From: Agaribacillus aureus
GTDB taxonomy: Bacteria; Bacteroidota; Bacteroidia; Cytophagales; Cyclobacteriaceae
Direction of reading: 5' to 3'
Length of the DNA: 64,000 nt
Assembly (NCBI GenBank): GCA_030442055.1
Contig: JAUJEB010000007.1
Span: forward strand, 541,001-605,000
The notes below the pieces were generated by a model. The model did not search any database and was not told where the DNA came from. It saw nothing but the letters and a program-made list of their open reading frames with translations. This document shows, in pieces, positions 26,401-34,383 of the stretch; position 1 is the stretch's first letter; each line of letters starts with the position of its first letter. The translations under genes and the position numbers were made by a program.

Positions 26401-26636
26401 TTTTCCTGAATACTGTCTGGATTTTCTACCTGGTCTACAATAATATTTTCATCTGTCTCCTGAATGGCTGTTGTCCAATTGCCGATGTTTACAGCGACCG
26501 TATTGTCAGCCGGACTTACCAGTAATATGCGCTTTTCGGTTCGCAGTACCCTGTTGGAATCACAGGCCGTGAAAAGCATCAGGATCATACAAACACTAAG
26601 ATAATGCCGAATGAAATAGAAATTCGCTATGATCAT
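23415..26636 (-). CDS. lipoprotein fusing ThuA-like, sugar dehydrogenase, PKD, cytochrome c and CBM6-like domains
   Basis: A 1073-residue surface lipoprotein with lipobox LFTAC (Cys25). Approximate order: ThuA-like glutamine-amidotransferase fold (30-215; YSTIIFFHTRAQQFPT, GGGLIFVNPE); PQQ-type glucose/sorbosone dehydrogenase propeller (215-650; QVNEPMDMTILPEGKVLF, LRNPFRFTVDP, WGDVGPD); PKD domain (655-745; FSARQSFDYDPEDSLTYEWF); monoheme cytochrome c (~820-900; CRSCH, GPTYLAVAKRY); and a C-terminal CBM6-like domain (~950-1073). It probably oxidises a sugar and passes electrons to its own heme. Such fusions occur in Bacteroidota. The gene stands alone on the minus strand. Confidence 0.88.
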   Translation of the reverse strand: MIIANFYFIRHYLSVCMILMLFTACDSNRVLRTEKRILLVSPADNTVAVNIGNWTTAIQETDENIIVDQVENPDSIQENNITRYSTIIFFHTRAQQFPTPQQALVERYVQSGGGLIFVNPELSNQFYWPWLAKISNIPKTVQNVNDKNLIDYKSDGQNQQHYDGGRIVFINTTDPATPVEALKGELSPALDFAIGDNTYDYSKAWTFSAPEERRFIKKVLDDQVNEPMDMTILPEGKVLFIEREGAIKLYDPKIQSTKLVDRFEVTTEGNYEDGMLGITKDPLFEYNNWIYIYYSPVDPVQKQNLSRFKFIGDSLIRSSEKVVLEVLVQRETCCHSGGAIVFDDEGNLYLSTGDNTSSKESDGYSPHDERPGRSPFDAQKSSSNTHDLRGKILRIKPTADGGYTIPDGNLFPKDGSKGRPEIYLMGLRNPFRFTVDPITNFVYWGDVGPDSGRDSKLGPQSYDEFNQAREPGFYGWPYFEADNKAYPKLDFATGELGPAWDPERPVNTSPNNTGDTILPPAQKAMIWYPYGRSKEFPMLGTGSRSAMGGPIFYTKYYDAKSKVRFPDYYNGKWFIYDWARSWIKVVTMDKNHDLVKIEPFLPETDFDKPIDIEFGPQGAMYILEYGANYFTDNDDARLSKIEYNADNTAPVAIARANKTVGAAPLKVAFSARQSFDYDPEDSLTYEWFFAGESTPTGKGIEADFTFENPGSYNTKLVVKDSKGESSTATLKIEVGNEMPVIDIDFAGNLSFYQGAKAIDYKVTVRDKEDGTTEDGQIPADKVGIHFNYLPHGKDLALLGPEQFSAPSKFIKGQNLIEGSDCRSCHSKDQKSIGPTYLAVAKRYADDQNAINYLGKKIIEGGNGNWGHSLMAAHPQHTLEETAEMVKYILSLSEEGGSHSGNLPLTGTIETGDHIARNEDQGVYVFSVSYRDLGNENTSALTATKSIVLYPTTRQAEDYDEISGARKERPHGGDLSYVRISPQGGHLVFHQLDLTQIRTLTFRLKSSITSGISVKIEGKEIGRATIKPVDGGDWRTLSTELLPTEGIYDIHFAFDKATQGQRGSVMLDWVKFGD

Positions 26637-26831
26637 GTGAAAAGATTTAGATTAGCCGTCAAAACTAGCCAATTAATTGAATAAAATAAATGACCGTATC
26701 ATAAAATCCGTATTTGGCCGTTTGATTAATACAAGGGGACTTTTTTGAAAAGATTCAAGTACCCTCGTGATATTTATCATTGTTTAAATCACTTGATTTT
26801 GACAATTTTCAGTAATAGAAACAATACAGGT

Positions 26832-27239
26832 GTGATAAAAGTTTTAAGTTTCTCGGTGCTGATATTTTTAATGGGATGCGCAGGTGGGGCTCCTTCAAGA
26901 ATTCTGGTAAAAGGCAGTAATATCATAGATCCCAAACCGGAAGATGAGGTGGAGTATCAACTAATTGTGGATGATCCGGGGTATGAAACCTGGCTTATTA
27001 CCAACGCCAGGCCTATAGGATATTACTCCTTATCCTATTATGAAGCCAAGAACAGAATTTACGTAACAGACTGGAATGCCAAAGTAGTCTCACTCAGCAG
27101 CAGGCGGAATAGCCCATTTACGGAGCAAATTAATTATGATTTTAACACCGATTATGGATTGGAGTTAAATTACCGCCTGTTCAATTACTTTAAATTTATA
27201 CATCAGCGATATGGAAGGCGATACGCCTTTCCGGAATAG
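26832..27239 (+). CDS. DUF6146-type lipoprotein
   Basis: A ~135-residue lipoprotein. From the GTG at 26832 the signal reads MIKVLSFSVLIFLMGC with the lipobox LMGC. The frame is open upstream to a TTG at 26745, but those residues look non-coding. The mature part has YQLIVDDPGYETWLITNARP, then YYEAKNRIYVTDWNAK and DYGLELNYRLFNYFKFIHQRYG, the pattern I know from the Bacteroidota family DUF6146. Function is unknown; it should sit in the outer membrane or periplasm. It is convergent with the lipoprotein gene ending at 27297. Confidence 0.78.
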   Translation: MIKVLSFSVLIFLMGCAGGAPSRILVKGSNIIDPKPEDEVEYQLIVDDPGYETWLITNARPIGYYSLSYYEAKNRIYVTDWNAKVVSLSSRRNSPFTEQINYDFNTDYGLELNYRLFNYFKFIHQRYGRRYAFPE

Positions 27240-27296
27240 GTGAACTTTAGTACCGGGTTTCCCCGCGGGAAGTAAATTTAGTGTGGCATAAGCACT

Positions 27297-27941
27297 TCAT
27301 TCGTTGCCAGAAGGGAGTGGTGCGTTTATTTTACCGGTATAATTTGCACTGAATGCTCCGGTTACTGTGATTTCCACACCATCAATATTCTCAAGCGACA
27401 CTTCAATTTTGCCAGTTATGCATTTATTAAATTGAAAATGGGTAAGGTGCAGGCGGCCTTTTACGGATTTATATAGGGTGCCGTTTTTCTTATCCCGGAG
27501 GCTGACATGGATCTGAGGGCTGTCAAACTGGTTGTCTTTATCAAAAGCGTACCGGTCCGGCTGAAGGTCATGCCCCGTAAGGTGAACCCAATACTTGTGA
27601 ATAACGATTTGCAGCTCCTTTTCTCCGGCCAATGAAAAAGTAAGATAATGGATATCATCCTCATCAATCACATATTCCGGACATTCGCAATCCATATCGA
27701 AGTTGTTGTAATCATATCTGGGGTCGTTAAAATACACCCATTTTAAGGATCTGTTGTGGTGTTCCCTGAATTCAGCTACGATCCCGTCAATTGTAAAAAG
27801 ATAGCTGTCTATGCATTGAAATTCGGGTGCCTGGACGATTGTGGCAGTTTGCTTATCACCACAACCGGCAAAAAGTATTAAATAAAAGAGCATCAGATGC
27901 TTCCATCCATTTTGCCTGGCAATGGAAACCGGTGATTTCAT
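27297..27941 (-). CDS. lipoprotein of unknown function
   Basis: A ~214-residue protein starting at the ATG at 27941, with a lipoprotein signal (KHLMLFYLILFAGC, lipobox FAGC). The mature region is beta-rich with an acidic/cysteine patch (NNFDMDCECPEYVIDEDD, ~75-95) and a C-terminal set of strands (GKIEVSLENIDGVEITVTGAFSANYTGKI) that look like a lipocalin-like or DUF-type sandwich. No family recognised. The longer frame to 28001 adds residues without signal character. Confidence 0.7.
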   Translation of the reverse strand: MKSPVSIARQNGWKHLMLFYLILFAGCGDKQTATIVQAPEFQCIDSYLFTIDGIVAEFREHHNRSLKWVYFNDPRYDYNNFDMDCECPEYVIDEDDIHYLTFSLAGEKELQIVIHKYWVHLTGHDLQPDRYAFDKDNQFDSPQIHVSLRDKKNGTLYKSVKGRLHLTHFQFNKCITGKIEVSLENIDGVEITVTGAFSANYTGKINAPLPSGNE

Positions 27942-28182
27942 AAAATGTAATTGTTCGCAAACCTTAGGTAGTTTGCAGGAGCTGGTGAAATGCGGTACCA
28001 AAATTAAGGTGAGGAGGCGACTTCATTCAGTGTTCTGCTGAAAGTGGCGCCGGCCGCACCTATTGGTACTTACTATTAAAAGTATGATCCTGGCCGCATG
28101 AGAGGATCATTTTGCTTGTTAAAAAATCAGGTAAGTCCCTGTCAAGCCAAATACGTTTTTCAAAAGTCTGTATGCCTGCCCC

Positions 28183-28455
28183 TCAATTTTTTTTATCGTA
28201 CCTTGAAATTAAATCCTTGTATTCAAGAATAAACTTTTCGTTTTGCGATAAAAAATCCCCGTCTAACAACAAATGGCCGAGTAGCCGGTAGACCGATTTA
28301 AGATTTTCTATCAACGACTGGTTGCACTTGTCAATTTCAATCTCCCCTAGCAATGCTAGAATACTTTTTTGATAAGCGTAGAGTTCCTGGATCCCCGCGA
28401 CCGGGATCTTGATGGTTAACTGATTTTCATTTTGATTGTACTCGATCATAATCAA
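28183..28455 (-). CDS. small cytoplasmic protein of unknown function
   Basis: A 90-residue protein: an N-terminal strand pair (MIMIEYNQNENQLTIKIPVAGIQEL) then helices (YAYQKSILALLGEIEIDKCNQSLIENLKSVYRLLGHLLLDG). Composition is protein-like and codon use similar to neighbours, so it is probably real. No family or signal peptide recognised; it lies alone between intergenic stretches. Confidence 0.5.
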   Translation of the reverse strand: MIMIEYNQNENQLTIKIPVAGIQELYAYQKSILALLGEIEIDKCNQSLIENLKSVYRLLGHLLLDGDFLSQNEKFILEYKDLISRYDKKN

Positions 28456-28903
28456 CTATTATATGTCAAAAATACAGATTAAATTGACAAATAAAAATTA
28501 ATGCTCGATATTTATTTACATAAGTCAATAAAATTATTAAATAAATGCGGATTCTATGGAAAGGTGTATTTTTTGAACCAGGTAATATCCGGCCTTCGAA
28601 TGCCTTGTTTTGCTTCCAAAACGAATAGCATTACGTAGAGAATGCGATGCCAAGTGTAATTTTTTGCCCTAAGATTCTACGCCCGGTTGGGACAGCCTTA
28701 TATCCTGGACCCGCCTCCTAGGTCCCGGAGGGACCAAACATCGGTAACCTACAACCCCCTTGTTATCACCAAGTCCTGGAAGGACGAAACAAGAAAGTTC
28801 CCAATCTCCTTGCTTTTCCTGAACACTTTATGGCTACATAGCCCCTGAACCTGATAGGAAAGCCTTCTGTTTAATGGGTTGGCTCATGGGGAATAAACTA
28901 GTA
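28456..28903. repeat. intergenic region with two short REP-like palindromes
   Basis: This 448-base gap has no gene I can support. It holds GGTCCC-GGA-GGGACC at 28721-28735 and GTCCT-GGA-AGGAC at 28773-28785. These are two hairpins with the same GGA loop, each followed by an ACAAA- or GAAAC-type tail, ~50 bases apart. Such paired small palindromes resemble REP elements spread by REP-associated tyrosine transposases, none of which is present here. Confidence 0.4.
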
Positions 28904-31114
28904 CTAATAGTCAGCGATTACTATTTTTCTGGAAATCAATTGGTTGTCAAGCTGCACCCGCAAAATATATATACCTTCCGGTTGGTTGGATAATTTTATT
29001 CGTGTGAAATTTGATGATTGCCCGGATTTGGTTGGAATAAAAGTATCGACGACACTTCCATCAATTCGCATTAATTGAACTTTTTGTATGTCGGAAGCAC
29101 GGGTATGCTTCAAATTTATCTCAAAGCCATTTCGAACCGGATTAGGATACCAGTCGACATTATCCTCCTGATCAATAATGCCTACAACTATGTTACCATC
29201 AAAAAAATTTTCGGCATAGGCAAATGCATCAAGCCCTACCTTCTGTCCGATTAACCTGCCCGGCACATCATCTACCGGAGGATGAATTCCTCCCCAGATC
29301 CGGGATAAGCTACACTGGTCTGACGCGTCATAGTATTTCGCCCATTGTAATGTTACATCAACACTCGGTCCTTCCTCAAATACCAAAAACTCATTTTTTG
29401 GCGCTATAAATTCACCCATGCCACCCGGAAAATATTCATCTCCGGTAAGCATGGAAAGTACCTCGGCAGCAGCTCTAGAATAGGTAGAGTGTCCCGAGAC
29501 ATATCCTGCAAAAGGAGGGGTAACAAACGTAGGGCGTTGATACGGCCACCAGTTTTCAGCCAATATCCAGCCTACTCCGGCGGCGTCAACTTCGGGGTCA
29601 TTAATGAAATCCGGTCCTTTCCAGGCAAAGAGCTTAATTTTTCCCACATGCTCATCGTTGTCACCGGCCAGTGGATCGCCGGGTGTAACCAGCTCAATAA
29701 ACCCGTCAATCAATGGAATACCCGTTTCGGCATAGCTCAATTTTCCGGGATCTGACGATTGCCCCTGATCCGCCATATACCTGATAGCGGAAATGGGTCT
29801 AATGTAATCGTAATATCCTTTTATGCTCCATGCGCAGATGGCCGCATCGTGCATGGCACCTCCCAGCAAGAAATAGCTTTTTACGTCCCACTCGAAGTCA
29901 TCGATTACATCACCTGTTCCTTTAAATTTTTTAACCAGTTGGTCGTGATCATTGACATAATTAAGAATTGTAAACCAGTGGCCTGGCGGGGTCTCTGAGT
30001 CAGGCCCATCCGCCCAAAATTCGGCCAATACACGACTGTAGTCGCCCCTTGGTACCAGTTGCTGGGCATAGGGTTGGTTGGTTTTAGGATTTATGGTGTA
30101 CCCGGTGCTGAAGTCTCCGCCTTCTATTTGGTCGTAAAATGTTTGTAACTGTTCAATCGTAGTTGGAAAGTTACCTATTTGTAAATTGCCAATTTTCCCG
30201 GGAGAAATATCCCAGAGCACGCCGTCAGCTGGATCTAAATGTGAGGACCAGATGGAGACCAGGCTAAATCCCCACCGGTAGTCTTCGGAGTTGGACGCAT
30301 TAGAAGGATCAAAGTATGCTGGTGGACCCGGGTCATAGTACACAGTGTAATCTACATCATCCCTGTTCAACGTTTTGGCATCACTCTTTTGAAGCGCAAA
30401 GGGAACGGTATTTCCCCATTCCGGGCTAAGGAAGTCCGGAACGTTACCTGGAAGTTCATTGCCAGCCTGATCTACAAACACGTCGAAAGCCAGGGGTTGC
30501 CAATGATTGGGATCGACTATACCCTGGCTACCCGGCCTTGCTACGATCATGGGTGGGTTGACGGGCAGGTAGTCGAGATTGCGATAACCGAATACCTCAT
30601 TAGAGCCATCCTGCAATCCGAAGTCGATGATTTTAGCCGCTAAATAATTTCCCAGCGCTGCCGGCGACCCGGAGGAATATGACTGGGATCCATTGCCCGT
30701 GTCGTATCCCAAATCCGCCATTAAATTATCGGCCAGCGTCAATGTTTCATCCGCACCCGGCGAGAATTCGAAACGGTGGTTTATGAGTCTGTAGCAAGCA
30801 TAACTCAGTGCCTCATTTCGTGCCTCAGCCACATTTGACGGCATTTCAATGCCCTCAAAATCTATTTTAAACCCATCGATTTCTCTACCCAAAAAAAATG
30901 GTGTGGCTGTGTTATCATATACTGCCCAACAATCGTACATGGCAGCAGAAATATGAAATAGGTTGCGGGCATGTACAGTAGGCCTGGCAAAATCATTCCT
31001 GATACCTTCTAAAAGCACCTCGTTCCATGCCCTGGCCGCTGTTGGCTGCGCTATTGAAAAAAAGGAATCGGCTAGTAAAAAACACAGAAAGTATACGATT
31101 AAGGGCTTTTTCAT
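28904..31114 (-). CDS. secreted vanadium-dependent haloperoxidase-like protein with T9SS domain
   Basis: A 736-residue exported protein of the PAP2/vanadium haloperoxidase superfamily. A signal peptide (LIVYFLCFLLADSFFSIA) precedes an all-helical core. The vanadate/phosphate-binding motifs are GYVSGHSTYSRAAAEVL (~540-556) and SRIWGGIHPPVDDVPGR (~610-627), with WWPYQRPTFVTPPFAGY before them. The last ~80 residues (DWYPNPVRNGFEINL... ending SRKIVIADY) are a T9SS type A sorting domain. Predicted activity is halide oxidation by peroxide or phosphatase chemistry at the cell surface; family members of both types exist. It is monocistronic. Confidence 0.85.
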   Translation of the reverse strand: MKKPLIVYFLCFLLADSFFSIAQPTAARAWNEVLLEGIRNDFARPTVHARNLFHISAAMYDCWAVYDNTATPFFLGREIDGFKIDFEGIEMPSNVAEARNEALSYACYRLINHRFEFSPGADETLTLADNLMADLGYDTGNGSQSYSSGSPAALGNYLAAKIIDFGLQDGSNEVFGYRNLDYLPVNPPMIVARPGSQGIVDPNHWQPLAFDVFVDQAGNELPGNVPDFLSPEWGNTVPFALQKSDAKTLNRDDVDYTVYYDPGPPAYFDPSNASNSEDYRWGFSLVSIWSSHLDPADGVLWDISPGKIGNLQIGNFPTTIEQLQTFYDQIEGGDFSTGYTINPKTNQPYAQQLVPRGDYSRVLAEFWADGPDSETPPGHWFTILNYVNDHDQLVKKFKGTGDVIDDFEWDVKSYFLLGGAMHDAAICAWSIKGYYDYIRPISAIRYMADQGQSSDPGKLSYAETGIPLIDGFIELVTPGDPLAGDNDEHVGKIKLFAWKGPDFINDPEVDAAGVGWILAENWWPYQRPTFVTPPFAGYVSGHSTYSRAAAEVLSMLTGDEYFPGGMGEFIAPKNEFLVFEEGPSVDVTLQWAKYYDASDQCSLSRIWGGIHPPVDDVPGRLIGQKVGLDAFAYAENFFDGNIVVGIIDQEDNVDWYPNPVRNGFEINLKHTRASDIQKVQLMRIDGSVVDTFIPTKSGQSSNFTRIKLSNQPEGIYILRVQLDNQLISRKIVIADY

Positions 31115-31535
31115 AATTTTTAATGCTTCTCTGCCAGGATTAATCCATGATAACAGACTTCAAACAATCGGTTAAATTCAAACGGTCGAAAATAATACGC
31201 TATTTTTTTCATTTTCACCAGCATTATTCTGTTTAATCTTTCATATGATAGGAGGCGGCAGGGCCGATTCCAGCGAATTGCCGGAATGTGGGGGCAAAGA
31301 TTTGAAATTATGGCAGGATGTTAAAGGGCATTCGTCACTCTCCAGGTGCCGAATAAAAAGTTGAGATTGGGCGTAGAATTTTCTGAAGAAGTTGCAAGCG
31401 CTTTTTATGATACATTTTACCTTCAGTTGTAGCGTTGAACCGAATAGATTTTAGTTTAACTTGCAGCAATGGATCTCCTTAGGCAATGCCATTTAATAAG
31501 TCGGGCAATTAGGGAAACCATAAACAGCAGATAAA
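31115..31535. other. intergenic region, 421 bases
   Basis: Divergent promoter region between the haloperoxidase (minus) and the P-loop kinase gene (plus). I see no hairpin followed by a T-run, no RNA gene and no convincing ORF. The end nearest 31535 is the leader of the TTG-started kinase gene. Confidence 0.4.
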
Positions 31536-32081
31536 TTGAAAATAATAATTTTTGGCGCATCGGGCGCGGGCACCACAACTTTAGGAAGATCTTTAGCGGA
31601 AACGCTAAAATGGATTCATTTGGATGCAGATGATTTTTACTGGGAAAAAACAAAGATACCTTTCCAAATTAAAGTGCCTCAAAAGGTCAGGAACCAAAAT
31701 TTAAGAAAGGATTTTGAATTAGTCGAAAATGTAATTGTGAGCGGTTCTCTTGTAACCTGGGACTCATATTGGAACGGCGCATTTGACTTAGGGGTCTTTT
31801 TAAGCTTGCCTCATCATGTTCGAATGGAAAGGCTCATAAACCGAGAGGTCGAAAGGTATGGTGCGCGATTAAAAAGCGATATTGAAATCAAGAAAAAGCA
31901 TCAGGCATTCTTAAAGTGGGCGGAGCAATACGACGACGAGTCATTTGAAGGCAGAAGCATCGCGCAGCATAAAGAATGGATAAAACTGCTTAAATGCAAA
32001 ACCATAGAAATAATGGGTGATTTATCTAATGATGAGAGAAGGAAAATAGTGATGGAACAAATCCAAAAGCTTCATAAATAG
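31536..32081 (+). CDS. P-loop kinase of the adenylate/shikimate kinase-like class
   Basis: A 181-residue cytoplasmic NTPase. The N-terminus IIIFGASGAGTTTLGRSLA holds the Walker A loop GASGAGTTT, followed by HLDADDFYW, typical of small-molecule kinases and the FlaR/topology-modulation-like group. A lid-like segment with many arginines (MERLINREVERYGARL) follows. The substrate is unknown. The start is TTG at 31536 (LKIIIFG), the only start that keeps the first beta strand before the P-loop. The gene lies just outside the tRNA-His fragment at 32375 and is probably part of the ancestral backbone. Confidence 0.75.
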   Translation: MKIIIFGASGAGTTTLGRSLAETLKWIHLDADDFYWEKTKIPFQIKVPQKVRNQNLRKDFELVENVIVSGSLVTWDSYWNGAFDLGVFLSLPHHVRMERLINREVERYGARLKSDIEIKKKHQAFLKWAEQYDDESFEGRSIAQHKEWIKLLKCKTIEIMGDLSNDERRKIVMEQIQKLHK

Positions 32082-32374
32082 GCTAAAATAAGGGGCATTG
32101 AGGTTTGCCTTATTTAAATTTTATCACTTTGATAATTGGGTAAAAAATAACTGATCGAAAATCCATAATATTTACCCAAAATTTTTTAAACCTGTTCTGA
32201 ATAATCAACCATAGCAGTTATGACAAAGCGGCGAATGTCTCGTAAGTCGCGCAATTAATAGGTCAGATGTGCCTCGAAAAACGGCATTAACAGCAACCGC
32301 AAACGAACTTTCAAATAATCCGGTCACCCACCATATAAAAAACAACTACTTAATGTATCTGTTTCATAATAATA

Positions 32375-32452
32375 GGAGGAAGGTGGGACTTGAGCCCACC
32401 ACCTCCCAGGCCACAATCAGGCTCAAATTAATTCATCTAAATTAACATGGCC
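32375..32452 (-). pseudogene. decayed tRNA-His copy (3' half conserved)
   Basis: Read on the minus strand, this region aligns with the intact tRNA-His at 50212-50286. My hand alignment gives ~38 of 47 matches from the anticodon stem to the 3' end, and little in the D-arm and 5' acceptor. It keeps CCTGATTGTGG with the GTG anticodon (complement at 32412-32414), and the T-arm GTGGG-CTCAAGT-CCCAC. Most changes are transitions. The anticodon stem is broken (CCTGA/CTGGG) and the D-loop GG is lost, so it is not a working tRNA. No promoter of the type found before the intact gene is visible. The 296 bases after it (to 32748) and the 293 before it hold no gene I can support. Confidence 0.72.
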
Positions 32453-32748
32453 TGTAGTGGCAAAAAATACCAGTTTTTCCATACGATTTTATGACTTGCA
32501 AATAAAAGCCAAACCTGTTTGCCCCATAATCAGAATCATAACTGTCAGGATTAACCCTGACTGCGACGCTATTCCTGAGAATCCTTTATAAAATACGCTT
32601 TGGCGCCATACCAGCGTAAACAACATAAATACAGGTTTAAATTTTAAATTGGCCATATGCAGTTGGAAATAGAGTTTGTAACTTATAAAATTAGCGCAAT
32701 GGTAAATTCAATTTTTTAATATGATATTGGTAGTATGAAATATTAATG

Positions 32749-34344
32749 CTATTGATTAAAATCAGCGGTTAATTCCAGCTCACCAAAGTTGAAAAAACTT
32801 TCGCTGTGGAATGATTCCATGACAGCTACTCTGATATATCTCACGTAAACAAAACCTGATACATCATGAGTTTTGCCTTCGGATTCTGGGGGATTGGAAT
32901 CTAAAGAAGCATTTACTAAACTAGTCCATCCATTTTGGGCCATTTCTTTAGACCACTCACTCTCAGAATCACCAATCAACTTAGTTGTAGCTGCCGCATT
33001 TACGTCCATATTGCCTGGTAGCCCCCAAACCTGGTATCTTTTCAGGCCTCTTCCATGTTGACCACTTCTGTGCTTCCAACCTACTTTCGTAATCACATAG
33101 TCCTTGCCCAAATCAACTGTAAAGTGCCCGGGTGTAAAGCCATGATCAGTATGTCCGTGTGTTCCCTGGTTTCCATCAAAAAGTGCTTCATGCCAGAGAC
33201 CTCCCCAGGCATGTGCAAACGCATCATTTGGTAAATCGACAGTAGTAAAGGCTCCGGCTTCATCCGGTCCCAGAATATGCAATCCACTTTTGAGATTTCC
33301 TATTTCTTCACCCGCCAGATCAATGGAGGGCGTCGTTGTAATGGCGCCTGCCTCTACGATTATTTGTCCGGTGAATACCTGGTTTTTTCCTGAAGCAGGG
33401 CTGAATCTAACATAAACGGTTTGAGCGACAGTGATCTCATCAATTGCGACTGAGGAATCAAATGGGCCGTCCATAACAAGTGCTACTTCAAAAGGTGCCG
33501 ATGTTTTAACAGTTACCGCTCCATCTATACAGTCATCAGACTGGACGGTAAAACTCTCTACCGTCGAGTTTTCATCCTTATTGTATTGCCCAAAATCAAA
33601 AGATGTAGCGGATAAAGCTGCATTGGCTTCTGCGATGCAATCAGGGAAGTTGTCTTCATGCACCTCCTTTGATAAGAAGTCCTCAAAATAGGACTCACCC
33701 TCCTGCAAAGGTGGTTTGTAGCTTGATGATATTTGAAATTTCCCTCCTCCTGCATAATCATCTATTACAACAGCATTGTCCTCGTTTGGTATTGAAATGA
33801 TTTGATTTACGCCATCTCGATCGGCATAAGTCAGTGTTGTTTCATTCATTCGTTCAAATGGATCTCCCAGCGAAATTGTTGAAGAGGCACCAGCCGCATC
33901 AAAACTCACTTCGGTCACCTTTCTTGAAGACAAATTCTTAATATACTTATCGGCGAAAACGGTAGCGACAAATTCATAAGGCAATGACTTATTACCGGCA
34001 TCGTCTACAGTATGAATAAAAAAGTTATATAACTTTTCTTCCAAATCAAGTGTATAGCTGACTGTGTCCTTTCCGTCTTTATTTCTGACTATATCCAGCG
34101 TTTTTACCTCGGTATCACCATCATTTACAATGATTTTCTTAATCTTAGGATCACCTGATAAAGCTATTTCCAATTTTAATTTGCCAACGCCATGGCTAAT
34201 TTTTACATCCTGTACGGCACCTACGACGACGTTTTCTCCATTAAGCACAAATTCATCAAAAGTATCTTGCTCGGATTGGCAGGCACCAGCCCAAAGGGCA
34301 ACAAAGCCCAATAGCATTATCCTGGAGATATTAAAGTTTTTCAT
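32749..34344 (-). CDS. DUF4998-type surface lipoprotein with C-terminal discoidin-like domain
   Basis: A 531-residue lipoprotein (lipobox WAGAC, Cys22). The N-terminal ~220 residues match DUF4998 in style (VQDVKISHGVGKLKLEIALSGDPKIKKIIVNDGD; FIHTVDDAGNKSLPYEF). A middle Ig-like stretch (~240-345) contains ALSATSFDFGQYNKDENSTVESFTV. The last ~170 residues form an F5/8-type (discoidin/DUF5000-like) carbohydrate-binding module (WHEALFDGN, FTVDLGKDYVITKVGW, VRYIRVAVMESF). It is the last gene of the SusC/SusD operon, 39 bases after the DUF4959 protein, and probably binds the same glycan at the cell surface. Confidence 0.82.
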   Translation of the reverse strand: MKNFNISRIMLLGFVALWAGACQSEQDTFDEFVLNGENVVVGAVQDVKISHGVGKLKLEIALSGDPKIKKIIVNDGDTEVKTLDIVRNKDGKDTVSYTLDLEEKLYNFFIHTVDDAGNKSLPYEFVATVFADKYIKNLSSRKVTEVSFDAAGASSTISLGDPFERMNETTLTYADRDGVNQIISIPNEDNAVVIDDYAGGGKFQISSSYKPPLQEGESYFEDFLSKEVHEDNFPDCIAEANAALSATSFDFGQYNKDENSTVESFTVQSDDCIDGAVTVKTSAPFEVALVMDGPFDSSVAIDEITVAQTVYVRFSPASGKNQVFTGQIIVEAGAITTTPSIDLAGEEIGNLKSGLHILGPDEAGAFTTVDLPNDAFAHAWGGLWHEALFDGNQGTHGHTDHGFTPGHFTVDLGKDYVITKVGWKHRSGQHGRGLKRYQVWGLPGNMDVNAAATTKLIGDSESEWSKEMAQNGWTSLVNASLDSNPPESEGKTHDVSGFVYVRYIRVAVMESFHSESFFNFGELELTADFNQ

Positions 34345-34383
34345 TTTCTTTTATTTAAATTCAAAAAGATTCAAGTGAAAAGA

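Noticed and set aside
26689..26706. Near match to the Crp/Fnr palindrome (ATGACCGTATCATA)
   Set aside because: The spacing between TGA and TCA is five rather than six bases, and the neighbouring genes are unrelated to NO or respiration.
27259..27271. TTCCC/GGGAA mini-palindrome between convergent lipoprotein genes
   Set aside because: A five-pair stem with a three-base loop and no T-run is too weak to call a terminator.
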